A stretch of DNA of 64,000 bases from Halobacillus karajensis. GTDB lineage: Bacteria > Bacillota > Bacilli > Bacillales > Halobacillaceae. The position numbers and the translations under genes are program-made. The first letter of the stretch is position 1, and each line of letters starts with the position of its first letter. Below, piece by piece: positions 24,794 through 34,724 of this stretch. The notes beneath the pieces were generated by a model that worked only from the letters and a program-made list of their open reading frames with translations, did not search any database and was not told where the DNA came from. The DNA lies in assembly GCF_900108515.1 (NCBI RefSeq), contig NZ_FNWW01000001.1, positions 992,001 to 1,056,000 of the forward strand. Reading direction: 5' to 3'.

Positions 24794-26309
24794 CGATATC
24801 CCTCTTTGCATTTACACGTGATGAATTCATTCGCTGAGGATCTCCTGTTCTCATTAACACAGGGCGCTCCGTTTGTTTGTTAAAAGGCAGTCGAATAAAG
24901 GAGTCCTTCAAATCCTTAAGCCTAAGCGGATATAAAGGTTCAAAAAATGGACGGCCGATCGATTGCAATTTAATCAAGTGACCAATATAGAAGACCATAC
25001 ACATGGATATCCCTATCAGCCCCCAGAGCTGGGCCCCGATGATAAATGGAAAGCGGATAAGGCGAATGGTGTTACCGATTTGATAGACAGGTGTGGTAAA
25101 GGAAGCGAGGGCACTGAGAGCGACAATGATTAATAAAACATTACTCGTCAATCCAGCATCCACAGCTGCCGTTCCGATAACAATACCCCCTACGATACCG
25201 ATCGTTTGACCGATTTTCGTCGGAAGCCTTGCTCCTGCTTCTCGCAGTAACTCAATCGTCAATTCCAACACAATCACTTCTAAAATCGGCGGAAAGGGGA
25301 TGTCCGAACGGGAAGAGACAATGGTCGCCATCAATTCCGCCGGGATCATTTCATGATGATAGGTAAGCACAGCCACATAAAGCGGTGTACTAAGTACAGA
25401 GAAAATGACGGCAAACAGACGGATTAAACGGAAAGCTGTCGCCAGGTGCCATGGCAGAAAGTAATCATCCGAAGCTCCAAAAAATTCTACAACTGTCGTT
25501 GGACACGTTAAGGCATGTGGTGAGCCGTCAACCAAGATCGCAACTTTCCCCTCAATCAGGTTGGAGGTTACTCTGTCTGGGCGTTCAGTATCTAGAAGTT
25601 GAGGAAAGGGAGAGTTTGAGTTATCCGCAATCACCTGGGTTATGAAAGAACTGTCTGTCACTTGATCTATTTCGATATCTTCCAGTCTTTGTGTCACGGT
25701 ATCGACATTATCTTGATTGGCGATGCCGTCAATATATACTATAGCAACGCGTGTTTTGGTCACCTTCCCTATATTCATTTCTTTTATATTCAACTGGGGC
25801 AGTGGCAGGCGTTTCCGTATAAGGTTAATGTTCGTATTGAGGGTCTCCACAAAGGCTTCTTTAGGACCGACCACACTGAATTCCACTTCTGGAACGCTTA
25901 CCTCTCGTGCTTCCAAAGAAACAGCAGGAATCAAAAGCACTTCTTCCTTTGCGTCTCTTACTTGAAGCATAATGTAGCCGACCATCACCTTTTCCTTGAT
26001 GACATCAAGATCTTTCGTAATTTGAATGTCTTCCACTGGAATTTTTTCCTGCATGTCATGAAGCGTGTGTAAATGGTTATCATTTAAGGTAGTTAACACA
26101 CTACGATTTAAAATTTTTGAATCACACATCGTTTTTATATAGGAAATCGTACATTTTGTACGGCCGCTCAAAGTGTAAGTAACAAAATCCTCTGAATTAC
26201 TCATCACTTGAATAAATTTAGGAATAGTATCACTTTGCTTTGTTGACTGTTGGTTGGATGGCTGTTGCTTTGACGACTTTTGTTTTCCTTTGCGCTTCCA
26301 TTTCCACAT
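24786..26309 (-). CDS. gerA: Spore germination receptor subunit, GerAA family
   Basis: A 507-residue GerA subunit. A basic Gln/Ser-rich N-terminus (residues 1-28) precedes the soluble domain. The conserved motifs of the membrane-proximal part follow: EGKVAILVDGSPHALTCPTT near 255-275, then FRLIRLFAVIFSVLSTPLYVA, PFPPILEVIVLELTIELLREAG and GQTIGIVGGIVIGTAAVDAG, with five or six helices to the C-terminus. GerA proteins assemble into ion-releasing channels at germination. It heads the operon and is divergent from the DUF3231 cluster. Confidence 0.95.
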   Translation of the reverse strand: MWKWKRKGKQKSSKQQPSNQQSTKQSDTIPKFIQVMSNSEDFVTYTLSGRTKCTISYIKTMCDSKILNRSVLTTLNDNHLHTLHDMQEKIPVEDIQITKDLDVIKEKVMVGYIMLQVRDAKEEVLLIPAVSLEAREVSVPEVEFSVVGPKEAFVETLNTNINLIRKRLPLPQLNIKEMNIGKVTKTRVAIVYIDGIANQDNVDTVTQRLEDIEIDQVTDSSFITQVIADNSNSPFPQLLDTERPDRVTSNLIEGKVAILVDGSPHALTCPTTVVEFFGASDDYFLPWHLATAFRLIRLFAVIFSVLSTPLYVAVLTYHHEMIPAELMATIVSSRSDIPFPPILEVIVLELTIELLREAGARLPTKIGQTIGIVGGIVIGTAAVDAGLTSNVLLIIVALSALASFTTPVYQIGNTIRLIRFPFIIGAQLWGLIGISMCMVFYIGHLIKLQSIGRPFFEPLYPLRLKDLKDSFIRLPFNKQTERPVLMRTGDPQRMNSSRVNAKRDIDE

Positions 26310-26414
26310 GACGAGCTCCTTATTTCGTAATCTGACTTCTTTCTCCTATCATCCACTTTCTGTAATAATTTATACCTTTAGGGAAAGTATAAAAAGACAA
26401 GGGGGGACGAACCC
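26310..26414. promoter_or_regulatory. Divergent promoter region, gerABC versus DUF3231 cluster
   Basis: The 105 bases between the divergent units contain GGTATAAATT with ATGATAGG about 18 bases on (leftward), and GTAATA with AAGTATAA about 17 bases on (rightward). Both loosely resemble forespore sigma-G promoters. Assignment is tentative and made by eye. Confidence 0.3.
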
Positions 26415-26642
26415 ATGATCTATGCCTATCTTTCTCCACTTTTACTTATTGCCTTAGTATTTGTGTCAACTATTTTCGTCATCGACTGGTTAGCCAAAAT
26501 GCTGATTTATATTTTCCTTGTAAACATGATCCTCTTGCCGATCTACCTTTTATATAAAGAAGAAGTGAACGAAACGAAATTAGCACCGCCACCATCATCA
26601 CAGGAGGGAAACGAGTATGTCCCAAAGAATACTGACAGCTAA
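26415..26642 (+). CDS. Small membrane protein upstream of the DUF3231 gene
   Basis: A 75-residue protein with two adjacent hydrophobic segments (about residues 5-25 and 30-48) and a hydrophilic Pro/Ser-rich tail. A strong AAGGGGGGA Shine-Dalgarno sequence precedes the ATG. It overlaps the DUF3231 gene by 26 bases, so the two are coupled. Small two-helix proteins of this kind commonly accompany ger operons, some as GerD/YndF-like accessory subunits (the so-called D subunits). That role is plausible here but unproven, and the gene is divergent from gerABC. Confidence 0.65.
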   Translation: MIYAYLSPLLLIALVFVSTIFVIDWLAKMLIYIFLVNMILLPIYLLYKEEVNETKLAPPPSSQEGNEYVPKNTDS

Positions 26643-27603
26643 TGAAATTGGTCTATTATGGACCCAATATATCCAAAACAGCATGGCCATCCCGCTGCTT
26701 GAATATTTCAAAGTCACCAGTGAGGATGAGGAAATTCAATCTTTGATCGCTTTGGCAAGGGAAATTGCCGATTATGGCGTTCAAGAGTGTGGAGGATTTT
26801 TAGAGGGAGCCGGCCACCCTATTCCGAATGGTTACAGCATGGATGACTTGAACCCGAATGCAAAAAAGTTGTTTACCGATGCATTTATACTTACTTTCCT
26901 TGGACACATGGCGAAAGCGGGGCTCACCTCTGAAGCATATTCGCTCGGCGCATCTGCAAGAGAAGATGTCCGACAGTTTTTTTCAATAAGAATTCAAAAA
27001 CAGGAGGCCCTCTATAATCATTGTGTCCATATAGGATTTGAAAAGAACATATACACGATGTCGCCTCAAATTGCAGTTGAGGATGAAATCGAATATGTAG
27101 AGTCCAAAAAGTACTACCATCCCTTCAGCAAACGCTCGCTGAACGCGGTAGAAATCACCCACATATTTGAAAATATTAAGAACAACACGGTAGGAGAAAT
27201 GATTTGTCAGGGCTTTGCGCAGACAACCAAAAATAAAACTATCAAAGAATTTATGAGTCAAGGGAAGAAAATGTCCGGAAAGCACCGAAAAGTCTTTGCC
27301 AATTTTCTGGAGCAATCCGGTATCATTCCCCCTATGAATTCTTCAAATATGTTAACAACAAATACAGACCCTGTCTTTTCCGATCGATTAATGATGTATG
27401 TCATCAGTGTGCTGGCATCTTCTGGACAAGGAAACTATACGACCGGGGCATCGGTGAGCCTGCGTTATGATCTTATTTTCACTTATCATAAGTTAACCCT
27501 TGATGCTGCCGTCTACTCCAAAGATGGTCTGGACATTATGATCCATAACGGTTGGTTTGAAGAGCCTCCCCAAGCTCCAGATAGGCATAAACTCATCCAA
27601 TAA
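26617..27603 (+). CDS. DUF3231 family protein
   Basis: A 328-residue soluble protein made of two similar halves of about 160 residues: TANEIGLLWTQYIQNSMAIPLLEYF near the start and NAVEITHIFENIKNNTVGEMICQGF near 180. This tandem helical-bundle layout is typical of DUF3231, a family widespread in spore formers and resembling ferritin-like bundles. No function is established. It sits in a three-gene plus-strand unit facing away from gerABC, suggesting sporulation-linked expression. CAGGAGGG precedes the ATG. Confidence 0.85.
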   Translation: MSQRILTANEIGLLWTQYIQNSMAIPLLEYFKVTSEDEEIQSLIALAREIADYGVQECGGFLEGAGHPIPNGYSMDDLNPNAKKLFTDAFILTFLGHMAKAGLTSEAYSLGASAREDVRQFFSIRIQKQEALYNHCVHIGFEKNIYTMSPQIAVEDEIEYVESKKYYHPFSKRSLNAVEITHIFENIKNNTVGEMICQGFAQTTKNKTIKEFMSQGKKMSGKHRKVFANFLEQSGIIPPMNSSNMLTTNTDPVFSDRLMMYVISVLASSGQGNYTTGASVSLRYDLIFTYHKLTLDAAVYSKDGLDIMIHNGWFEEPPQAPDRHKLIQ

Positions 27604-27626
27604 TCTTTAGCGGAAGAGGAATCGAT

Positions 27627-28094
27627 ATGAAAGAGAAACGATTGGAAATTTTATTATGGAGCATTGCTTTTCCTGGGTTCGGGCAAATTTTAAATGGACA
27701 GGTAATCAAAGGGCTCGCTTTTATTATCTTAGAGATCATTCTCAACGTGAACAGTTCATTTAATATGGCTATTATCCACAGTTTTCATGGAAACATTACA
27801 AAAGCCATTGAAGTGACAGATTATCAATGGCTGATGTTCTATCCATGTGTGTATATGTTTGCCGTGTGGGATGCCTACCGTAAAGCAGATGGGGAATGTG
27901 AGTCTTACACTTTCGTCCCTTTTGCTTTTTGTGCCTACTTTGTCACGGTCGGTCTTATTTATTCTCCTGTATTTAAAGTAGCAGGAACTCTCATCGGCCC
28001 TGTATGGCTTCCGATCCTGTCTTTAATTCCGGGAACTGTGATTGGACTTCTTATTAGAAGACTATTTATGCGTCTTTCAAAGAACCCCTCTTAG
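27627..28094 (+). CDS. Membrane protein of unknown function, third gene of the DUF3231 unit
   Basis: A 155-residue polytopic protein with about four helices. The N-terminal segment WSIAFPGFGQILNGQVIKGL resembles the glycine-rich turn of TM2-type domains. A KADGE loop near residue 87 and a C-terminal basic tail follow. It starts 23 bases after DUF3231, with GAAGAGGAA upstream, and is probably co-transcribed. No function can be assigned. Confidence 0.7.
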   Translation: MKEKRLEILLWSIAFPGFGQILNGQVIKGLAFIILEIILNVNSSFNMAIIHSFHGNITKAIEVTDYQWLMFYPCVYMFAVWDAYRKADGECESYTFVPFAFCAYFVTVGLIYSPVFKVAGTLIGPVWLPILSLIPGTVIGLLIRRLFMRLSKNPS

Positions 28095-28448
28095 AACATC
28101 CCTATGACGGGCTCTTTGTCATCCTTTTTTAGATTTTCACAATATGGTGATAGGCCATCAAACCACTCCTTGTTGCTGGGCAGCACAGCCATTATAAATA
28201 GGAAACCACAATTAAGAGGATAATTTGCACGGGAGGAGAGCCACCAACTAGGAGGAGAAATCGAGAGGACCTTTTCCATTGCAGGCGGATGAAACGCGGG
28301 AACCGAAATTGACCTACGATACGAAATACTATTTTTATCTGACCTGTAGATAGTGCGAAAGAGCAGCGTAAACCTACACGATGGAAGGCCCGAATTGTAA
28401 ATCACCCCTCTTAAAATTACGTGTCGGCCTAGACACTATTATGTAAAA
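28095..28448. other. Intergenic region between the DUF3231 unit and kduD
   Basis: About 350 bases without a supported gene. A minus-strand frame at 28091-28405 (104 codons) has no family resemblance and overlaps the neighbouring stop, and was not accepted. No repeat or RNA motif was recognised. Confidence 0.4.
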
Positions 28449-28476
28449 ACCCGACTCACACCATAGGGAGTCGGGA
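28449..28476 (-). terminator. Terminator after the SDR gene
   Basis: CCCGACTC and GAGTCGGG form an eight-base stem. The minus strand continues into TTTTTAC, immediately downstream of the SDR stop codon. Confidence 0.85.
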
Positions 28477-28482
28477 CTTCTT

Positions 28483-29244
28483 TTATCTTCCTAACCACCC
28501 GCCATCAACAGCTAATTGATGGCCATGGACATAGTTGGATGCATCTGAAGCAAGAAAAACAGCGGCCCCGACAAAGTCTTCAGGTTTACCCCAATCCCCT
28601 GCCGGAATTCGATCAAGGATTTGTTTATTTCTTTCTTCGTCATTTATCAACGCCGTATTCATATCTGTTGCCACATAGCCAGGCACCACGCTATTAACGT
28701 TAACCCCCTCTTTTGCCCACTCATTGGATAACGCCTTCGTCAACTGAGATACGCCTCCTTTAGAAGCGGCGTAGGCGGGAACGCGTATTCCTCCCTGATA
28801 GGACAACAGAGAAGCAAAATTAATGATTTTCCCTTGCTTATTCGAAACCATTTGACGCCCCGCCTGCTGACAAAGCGTCCATGTCGTCTTCAAATTGATA
28901 TTTAGAACGTCATCCCAATCCTCTTCAGAAAACTCTACAGCATCGGATCGTCTCTGAATCCCCGCTGCGTTCACTAATATATCAATATGGCCAAACGCTT
29001 CTACCACAGAAGGAATAGCCTCTTTCACTTGTGTGGCCTCATTTAAATTACATGGAATAATGTGACAAACCCTTCCCTTGGTTTCTATTTCTTCCTTCAC
29101 ATCAACTTGAGATAGATTCCTCTGTAATAAGGCAATGTCTGCGCCGGCTTCGGCTAATCCGATGGCGACAGCACGGCCGATTCCCCTCGTCCCTCCGGTT
29201 ACTGCAGCTACTTTTCCATCTAATCGAAATAAATGTTGTGTCAT
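28483..29244 (-). CDS. kduD: SDR oxidoreductase, 2-deoxy-D-gluconate 3-dehydrogenase-like (KduD)
   Basis: A 253-residue classical short-chain dehydrogenase. The NAD(P) motif TGGTRGIGRA is near residues 16-25, NAAG near 90, catalytic Ser in NFASLLSYQGG and Tyr-x3-Lys in AYAASKGG near 158-165. The C-terminal RIPAGDWGKPEDFVGAAVFL matches KduD proteins, which act on 2-keto-3-deoxygluconate-type sugars in uronate catabolism. No kduI or pectinolytic genes are adjacent, so the substrate assignment is tentative. It is a single-gene unit at the right end of the accessory block. Confidence 0.75.
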   Translation of the reverse strand: MTQHLFRLDGKVAAVTGGTRGIGRAVAIGLAEAGADIALLQRNLSQVDVKEEIETKGRVCHIIPCNLNEATQVKEAIPSVVEAFGHIDILVNAAGIQRRSDAVEFSEEDWDDVLNINLKTTWTLCQQAGRQMVSNKQGKIINFASLLSYQGGIRVPAYAASKGGVSQLTKALSNEWAKEGVNVNSVVPGYVATDMNTALINDEERNKQILDRIPAGDWGKPEDFVGAAVFLASDASNYVHGHQLAVDGGWLGR

Positions 29245-29524
29245 GTATACAATCCCCTTTCTCCTTCTCTTAACCTTAATATAAAAGCGTTTTCACACTC
29301 ATTAATATACATTCTATACAGAATCAGAAAATTCCTTTCAATGTAAATATAAAATTAATGAAAATAATTTTCTCAGCCATTAAAAAAATCCTCGTGCAGG
29401 CTATCATTTTGTAAAGGTCTGATTTCTGAATAAAAAAAGACCCCAGATTTCCCATCCCTCCTTATGTTTATAAGGGTCCTTTAAGTTACTAATTTAAATG
29501 AATGAGGGGAGATGTAATACAGTA
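29245..29524. other. Intergenic region between kduD and rsmG
   Basis: AT-rich, without a gene. AAAGACCC near 29436 and GGGTCCTTT near 29486 could pair across a long loop. The kduD promoter should lie in the left part. Confidence 0.4.
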
Positions 29525-29557
29525 TTAAAAAACCTCTCCACTTAAAGTAGAGAGGTT
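29525..29557 (-). terminator. Terminator of the mnmE-mnmG-rsmG operon
   Basis: AACCTCT (29531-29537) and AGAGGTT (29551-29557) with inner ACTT/AAGT pairing. The minus strand reads into TTTTTTAATA. Confidence 0.85.
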
Positions 29558-29564
29558 AACAACT

Positions 29565-30281
29565 TTACTGTATAGGGTACTTGTTCGGAGTCCCCGCTTT
29601 TCTTGGATATTTTTTTGGTGTTTGGCGCCTTTTTTCTATAATAGCAATGTTGCGTTCACTGCCTTCTTCCGGCAACTCGAATGTACGAACGTCCAGCACT
29701 TCGCCACCAACGGTTTGGATTGCATGATTAGCATCCGCCATCTCATCATTTAGGTTTGGACCTTTCATAGCCATGAAATGCCCACCTTTCGCCACAAGTG
29801 GCAGGCAAAGCTCACTCAGTACGGACATCCGAGCTACAGCACGGGCCATAACGAGGTCATAATTCTCACGAAAATTCGCGTTTTGACCAAAACTTTCGGC
29901 ACGATCATGATAAAAAGCGACATCGTCAAGTTCTAATTCATGGGCTAAGTGGTTCAAAAAGGTGATCCGTTTCTTCAAAGAATCGACAATCGTTACTTTT
30001 AAATGTGGAAAAGCAATCTTCAGGGGAAGACTGGGGAAACCAGCCCCTGCACCAACATCGCAAATACGAAGTGGTTGGTTAAAATCGTAGTAGAAAGCTG
30101 CTGTCAATGAATCAAAAAAATGTTTCAAATAGACGCCTTCCTTGTCGGTAATTGCAGTGAGATTCATTTTCTCATTCCACTCTACGAGGATTTCAAAATA
30201 ACGCTGGAACTGCTTCTGTTGTTTATCATCCAGTTCAATCCCATGTCCTTGTAAAGCTTTCAGAAAGGTATTGATATCCAT
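29565..30281 (-). CDS. rsmG: 16S rRNA (guanine527-N7)-methyltransferase
   Basis: A 238-residue SAM-dependent methyltransferase that makes m7G527 in 16S rRNA (formerly GidB). The SAM motif [20 protein letters not shown] lies near residues 71-90, with [13 protein letters not shown] after it and [15 protein letters not shown] near 145. Basic C-terminal tail. It follows mnmG by 17 bases. Its loss in other species gives low-level streptomycin resistance. Confidence 0.97.
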   Translation of the reverse strand: MDINTFLKALQGHGIELDDKQQKQFQRYFEILVEWNEKMNLTAITDKEGVYLKHFFDSLTAAFYYDFNQPLRICDVGAGAGFPSLPLKIAFPHLKVTIVDSLKKRITFLNHLAHELELDDVAFYHDRAESFGQNANFRENYDLVMARAVARMSVLSELCLPLVAKGGHFMAMKGPNLNDEMADANHAIQTVGGEVLDVRTFELPEEGSERNIAIIEKRRQTPKKYPRKAGTPNKYPIQ

Positions 30282-30298
30282 AAGTCCATCCTCTCGAA

Positions 30299-32188
30299 TT
30301 ATTCACCGGAAACACGCGCAATTTTCCCTTGCTCGATATAGACAAGCAAAATAGAAACATCCGCCGGGTTGACCCCAGATACACGGGAAGCTTGGCCGAC
30401 AGACAGTGGACGGACGGCTTTCAGGCGGTCACGTGCTTCTGTGGCCAGCCCATGAATCGCATCATAATCGATGTTCTCCGGAATTTTCTTTGTCTCCATT
30501 TTCTTCATGCGATCAATTTGTTCGAGGGCTTTTTTAATATAGCCGCTGTATTTCACTTGAATTTCCACTTGCTCTTTCACTTCTGCTGGTAGAGAAACGT
30601 CACTAGGTGTCAGACGTTCAATATAGCTGTAGTTCATCTCCGGACGCTTCAGCAGGTCTGTTGCACGGACAGCATCCTTCAATTTAGAGCCACCCGCTTC
30701 CTCAATGACGCCTTGAACTTCATCCGTCTCTTTTAGAATCACTTTATCGAGACGCTTTTTCTCTTCTTCGATCAAACGTTTTTTCTCTTGGAAGCGCTCG
30801 TAGCGGTCTTCTGGAATTAAACCAAGCTGATAGCCGATTTCTGTCAGGCGTAAGTCGGCATTATCATGGCGAAGCATCAAGCGGAATTCCGCCCGGGACG
30901 TCAGCAGACGATAAGGTTCGCCTGTTCCCTTCGTCACAAGGTCATCAATCATGACCCCGATATAGCCCTGGGAGCGGTCAAGAATCAACGGTTCTAAATC
31001 CAACGCTTTGGCAGCGGCATTAATCCCTGCCATCAAGCCTTGGCCAGCCGCTTCTTCATAACCGGAAGTTCCATTCAATTGACCGGCTGTAAATAAGCCT
31101 TCAATCTTTTTCGTCTCTAATGTCGGCCATAATTGTGTCGGAACAACAGAATCATATTCAATGGCATATCCGGCGCGCATGATTTCCGCTTTTTCAAGAC
31201 CAGGGACCGTACGCATCATTTCATTCTGAACGTATTCCGGCAGCGAAGTCGATAATCCCTGGACATACACTTCCTCTGTATCCCTGCCTTCTGGTTCAAG
31301 GAAAATCTGATGACGTGGCTTGTCATTAAAGCGCACGATTTTATCTTCAATCGAAGGACAGTAACGAGGACCTGTTCCTTTGATGGCACCAGAATACATA
31401 GCGGAAAGCCCTAAGTTATCATTGATAATTTTATGGGTATCTTCATTTGTATACGTTAACCAGCACGGAATTTGATCTGTAATAAATTCCGTCGTTTCAT
31501 AAGAAAAGGAACGCGGTTCTTCTTCTCCAGGCTGGATTTCCGTCTTGGAATAATCAATGGTATGGCTGTTAACACGCATCGGAGTCCCTGTTTTAAAACG
31601 GACCATCTCAATGCCCATTTCTTCCAATTGTTCAGATAGAGATACCGTAGAGCGCTGGTTATTTGGACCACTTTCGTATGACAAGTCTCCAATAATAACG
31701 CGGCCACGCATAAACGTTCCTGTTGTCACAATTACCGTTGGGGCATAATAAGCGGCCTTTGTTTCTGTCACTACCCCTTTTACTTTTCCATCTTCCACCA
31801 GTACCTTTTCAACCATTGCCTGACGAAGGGTCAAGTTTTCCTGGTTTTCAAGCACCCGTTTCATTTCTTTAATATAAAGCGGTTTATCTGCCTGGGCACG
31901 AAGGGCCCTGACAGCGGGGCCTTTTCTAGTATTCAAAAGACGCATCTGGATATGGGTCTTATCAATGACTCGTCCCATGGCACCACCTAATGCATCCACT
32001 TCACGGACAACGATCCCTTTTGCGGGACCACCAATGGACGGGTTACACGGCATAAAGGCAACAAGGTCAAGATTTAATGTCAGCATCAACGTCTTCGCTC
32101 CGCGTCTTGCAGCAGCAAGTCCTGCTTCTACCCCCGCATGACCAGCACCAATAACAATTACATCATAATGCCCTGCATCATATGTCAT
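30299..32188 (-). CDS. mnmG: tRNA uridine-5-carboxymethylaminomethyl modification enzyme MnmG
   Basis: A 629-residue FAD protein (GidA) that with MnmE installs the cmnm5 group on wobble U34. The FAD dinucleotide motif [21 protein letters not shown] occupies about residues 10-30. Conserved [13 protein letters not shown] near 46-58, [19 protein letters not shown]-like region near 270-285 and [21 protein letters not shown] near 370 are present. Full length. The helical C-terminus that contacts MnmE is intact. It is encoded between mnmE and rsmG. Confidence 0.98.
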   Translation of the reverse strand: MTYDAGHYDVIVIGAGHAGVEAGLAAARRGAKTLMLTLNLDLVAFMPCNPSIGGPAKGIVVREVDALGGAMGRVIDKTHIQMRLLNTRKGPAVRALRAQADKPLYIKEMKRVLENQENLTLRQAMVEKVLVEDGKVKGVVTETKAAYYAPTVIVTTGTFMRGRVIIGDLSYESGPNNQRSTVSLSEQLEEMGIEMVRFKTGTPMRVNSHTIDYSKTEIQPGEEEPRSFSYETTEFITDQIPCWLTYTNEDTHKIINDNLGLSAMYSGAIKGTGPRYCPSIEDKIVRFNDKPRHQIFLEPEGRDTEEVYVQGLSTSLPEYVQNEMMRTVPGLEKAEIMRAGYAIEYDSVVPTQLWPTLETKKIEGLFTAGQLNGTSGYEEAAGQGLMAGINAAAKALDLEPLILDRSQGYIGVMIDDLVTKGTGEPYRLLTSRAEFRLMLRHDNADLRLTEIGYQLGLIPEDRYERFQEKKRLIEEEKKRLDKVILKETDEVQGVIEEAGGSKLKDAVRATDLLKRPEMNYSYIERLTPSDVSLPAEVKEQVEIQVKYSGYIKKALEQIDRMKKMETKKIPENIDYDAIHGLATEARDRLKAVRPLSVGQASRVSGVNPADVSILLVYIEQGKIARVSGE

Positions 32189-32265
32189 TCGGATGACTCT
32201 CCTTTTTCATAATTATTTATCGGATCAGCAGCTAAAGTTTACCCTCTAGCATGTTTTAATCACCA

Positions 32266-33642
32266 TTACTTCCCTAAACAAAACTGTGAGAATAACTGGT
32301 CAATTAAGCTTTCATGGACAGTATCCCCAACAATCTCTCCGAGGATTTCCCATGTTCTCGTCACATCAATCTGAACAACATCTAGCGGCACACCCATTTC
32401 CATCCCATTTTGGGCATCTTCGAGTGCCTGCTTAGCCTGTTTTAGCAGCTGCACGTGACGCACATTGGAAACATATGTCATATCTCCAGCATCTAAATCT
32501 CCTTCAAAGAAGGTATCTCCAATGGCTTTCTCCAACTGATCGATCCCTTCTTCACGAATCAGCGAGGTTGTTATGACAGGGTGACCGCCTGCTAATTCCT
32601 TTACATGATCAAGATTTAAACGCTGTTCTAGATCCATCTTATTTACAATAATAATAATATTCATATCGCGGATGGCCTCGAAGAGTTTTTCATCTTCTTT
32701 ACTCAGCTCATCTCCATAGTTTAACACAAACAGGATGAGATCAGCCTCTTTCAATACTTGGCGGGAACGCTCTACACCGATGCGCTCTACAATATCTTCA
32801 GTCTCTCTGATTCCTGCTGTATCGACAAGACGCAAAGGAACTCCCCGAACGTTGACGTATTCTTCAATAACGTCCCTTGTCGTCCCCGGGACCTCAGTAA
32901 CGATGGCCTTGTTTTCATGGACAAGGGCATTCATCAATGAAGATTTCCCGACGTTCGGACGACCGATGATCGCTGTTCCGAGACCTTCTCTTAGAATCTT
33001 CCCCTGTCTTGCCGTTTCAAGGATACGAGTCACTTCTTCATGCACTTCTTTTGTTTTCTGTTCCATCATCTCGTGGGACATCTCTTCCACATCATCATAC
33101 TCAGGATAGTCAATGTTGACTTCGACATGAGCAAGCGTTTCAAGAAGTTTCTGTCTGAGTTCTTGGATTAGGTTAGACAGTCGGCCGTCCATCTGTTTCA
33201 AAGCGACGTCCATCGCCCGATCTGTTTTGGCACGAATCAAATCCATAACGGCTTCCGCTTGGGAAAGGTCAATACGCCCGTTCAAAAAGGCACGTTTCGT
33301 AAATTCTCCAGGCTCCGCTAAGCGTGCACCATTGGCTAAAACGATTTCCAAGAGACGATTCACGGAAACAAGTCCGCCATGGCAATTGATTTCGACAATA
33401 TCTTCTCTCGTAAAAGTCTTCGGGGCACGCATGACAGATACCATGACTTCTTCCGCCACTTCGCCCGTTTCTGGGTCCATAATTTTTCCATAATGCATCG
33501 TGTGGGAATCGACCTTGTTCAAATCCTTCCCTTTAAAAAGATCGGCAGCAATGGCTACAGCTTCAGGCCCGCTCAATCTGACAATTGCGATCGCCCCTTC
33601 ACCCATAGGGGTCGAAATAGCGGTTATCGTATCTGTTTCCAC
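32266..33642 (-). CDS. mnmE: tRNA modification GTPase MnmE
   Basis: A 458-residue GTPase partnering MnmG in wobble-uridine modification. The N-terminal tetrahydrofolate-binding domain ([16 protein letters not shown]), the central G domain with [14 protein letters not shown] and [10 protein letters not shown], and the C-terminal Cys motif FCLGK are intact. The GTG at 33642 lies nine bases after AGGAGG and gives [10 protein letters not shown], a better start than the GTG at 33648. It heads the mnmE-mnmG-rsmG operon. Confidence 0.97.
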   Translation of the reverse strand: METDTITAISTPMGEGAIAIVRLSGPEAVAIAADLFKGKDLNKVDSHTMHYGKIMDPETGEVAEEVMVSVMRAPKTFTREDIVEINCHGGLVSVNRLLEIVLANGARLAEPGEFTKRAFLNGRIDLSQAEAVMDLIRAKTDRAMDVALKQMDGRLSNLIQELRQKLLETLAHVEVNIDYPEYDDVEEMSHEMMEQKTKEVHEEVTRILETARQGKILREGLGTAIIGRPNVGKSSLMNALVHENKAIVTEVPGTTRDVIEEYVNVRGVPLRLVDTAGIRETEDIVERIGVERSRQVLKEADLILFVLNYGDELSKEDEKLFEAIRDMNIIIIVNKMDLEQRLNLDHVKELAGGHPVITTSLIREEGIDQLEKAIGDTFFEGDLDAGDMTYVSNVRHVQLLKQAKQALEDAQNGMEMGVPLDVVQIDVTRTWEILGEIVGDTVHESLIDQLFSQFCLGK

Positions 33643-33679
33643 ACGCACTCACCTCCTAAAAAACTTCTATCATTTATAG

Positions 33680-33806
33680 TTATCCACAACAAGGATATTT
33701 TTGTCATCACTAACATACTAGCTTATCATACAGGAAAATGATTTGAAAAGATATCAACACCTATATTCTTGATTTGGTAATTTCTTTTCTATCCACATGT
33801 GAATAA
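33680..33806. other. DnaA-box cluster between mnmE and jag
   Basis: A perfect box TTATCCACA lies at 33680-33688. CTATCCACA (33789-33797) and the inverted TGTGAATAA (33798-33806) abut one another, each with one mismatch. The spacing and inverted pair resemble DnaA-box clusters outside oriC. The rest of the 33650-34057 gap contains no recognisable gene. Confidence 0.6.
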
Positions 33807-34057
33807 GTATTTCTATCATTTTCCCCACGATTAAACGGAACAATACGATAGCTCAGAGAAAGAATCCGTTATCCAATAAAATGTCAGGTGACCCAGAGAT
33901 TTTGTATGAATTTAAGGCTGAAGGAATATACTTGCCTTCAGGGACCAAGTAAGCCTTTTGCCTTTGGAAAGAGATCCACCTTCCCAGCTACCCTTCATTC
34001 CTTCAAAAGTCTCAAAGCATCGTGTTCTCGGTATTGATCGGTATTGAAATGAACACA

Positions 34058-34097
34058 ACAAAAAATGCTTCCATCCAAGTTCATGGACAGAAGCATT
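34058..34097 (-). terminator. Terminator after jag
   Basis: AATGCTTC (34064-34071) pairs with GAAGCATT (34090-34097), with inner TCCAT/ATGGA pairing. The minus strand continues as TTTTTTGTTG. Confidence 0.85.
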
Positions 34098-34109
34098 GAC
34101 TAAAATTAA

Positions 34110-34724
34110 TCACTGAGGTCTAATGACGACATGTCTACGCGGATCGTTACCCGCAGATTCCGTTTCGACATTTCTATTATTTTGCAATGCACTATGAATA
34201 ATCTTTCTTTCATAAGACGGCATCGGCTCCAGTTTCACTGCCTGGTTAGACCGTACTGCTTTTTCCGCAAGGCGTTGGGCCAAGTTTTTCAATGTCTCTT
34301 TTCTACGGTCCCGATAACCTTCCGCATCCAACATCACCGTATAAAAAACGTCTGATTCACGATTGACGACAAGTTGAGCCAAGTATTGAAGAGAATTCAA
34401 TGTTTGACCGCGCTTTCCGATCAGCATCGCGATCTTCTCACCTTCAAGCTCCATATAAATATCCCGCTGGCGGAGCTCTGTTTTCACTTGAACAGGTGCG
34501 CCCATTTGTTCTGCTACTTCATGGATGAATGTTTCGACGTCCTGCACAGGATTTTTCTTGATAGATACTTTTACAATAGCTGGTTTCGTACCAAAACCGA
34601 GAAATCCTTTTTTACCTTCATCAATGACCTCGACATCCACCTGATCTCTTGATGTACGTAATTGCTCTAGTGCTGTTTGGATCGCCTCATCAACTGTAGG
34701 TCCCGTAGCAGTCCATTGCTTCAC
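34110..34724 (-). CDS. jag: SpoIIIJ-associated RNA-binding protein Jag (KhpB)
   Basis: A 204-residue protein with an N-terminal Jag domain (residues 1-50, GKKGFLGFGTKPA), a KH domain (IAMLIGKRGQTLNSLQYLAQ near 105-124) and a C-terminal R3H domain (MPSYERKIIHSALQ near 168-181). In other Firmicutes it binds RNA with KhpA and influences cell elongation. It starts with GTG at 34724, sharing a base with the spoIIIJ TAG stop, so translation is coupled. AGGAGGAG precedes it. Confidence 0.95.
   Translation of the reverse strand: MKQWTATGPTVDEAIQTALEQLRTSRDQVDVEVIDEGKKGFLGFGTKPAIVKVSIKKNPVQDVETFIHEVAEQMGAPVQVKTELRQRDIYMELEGEKIAMLIGKRGQTLNSLQYLAQLVVNRESDVFYTVMLDAEGYRDRRKETLKNLAQRLAEKAVRSNQAVKLEPMPSYERKIIHSALQNNRNVETESAGNDPRRHVVIRPQ

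Noticed and set aside
28091-28405. 104-codon minus-strand frame in the gap before kduD
   Set aside because: Composition is not protein-like, no ribosome-binding site was seen, and it overlaps the stop of the preceding gene.
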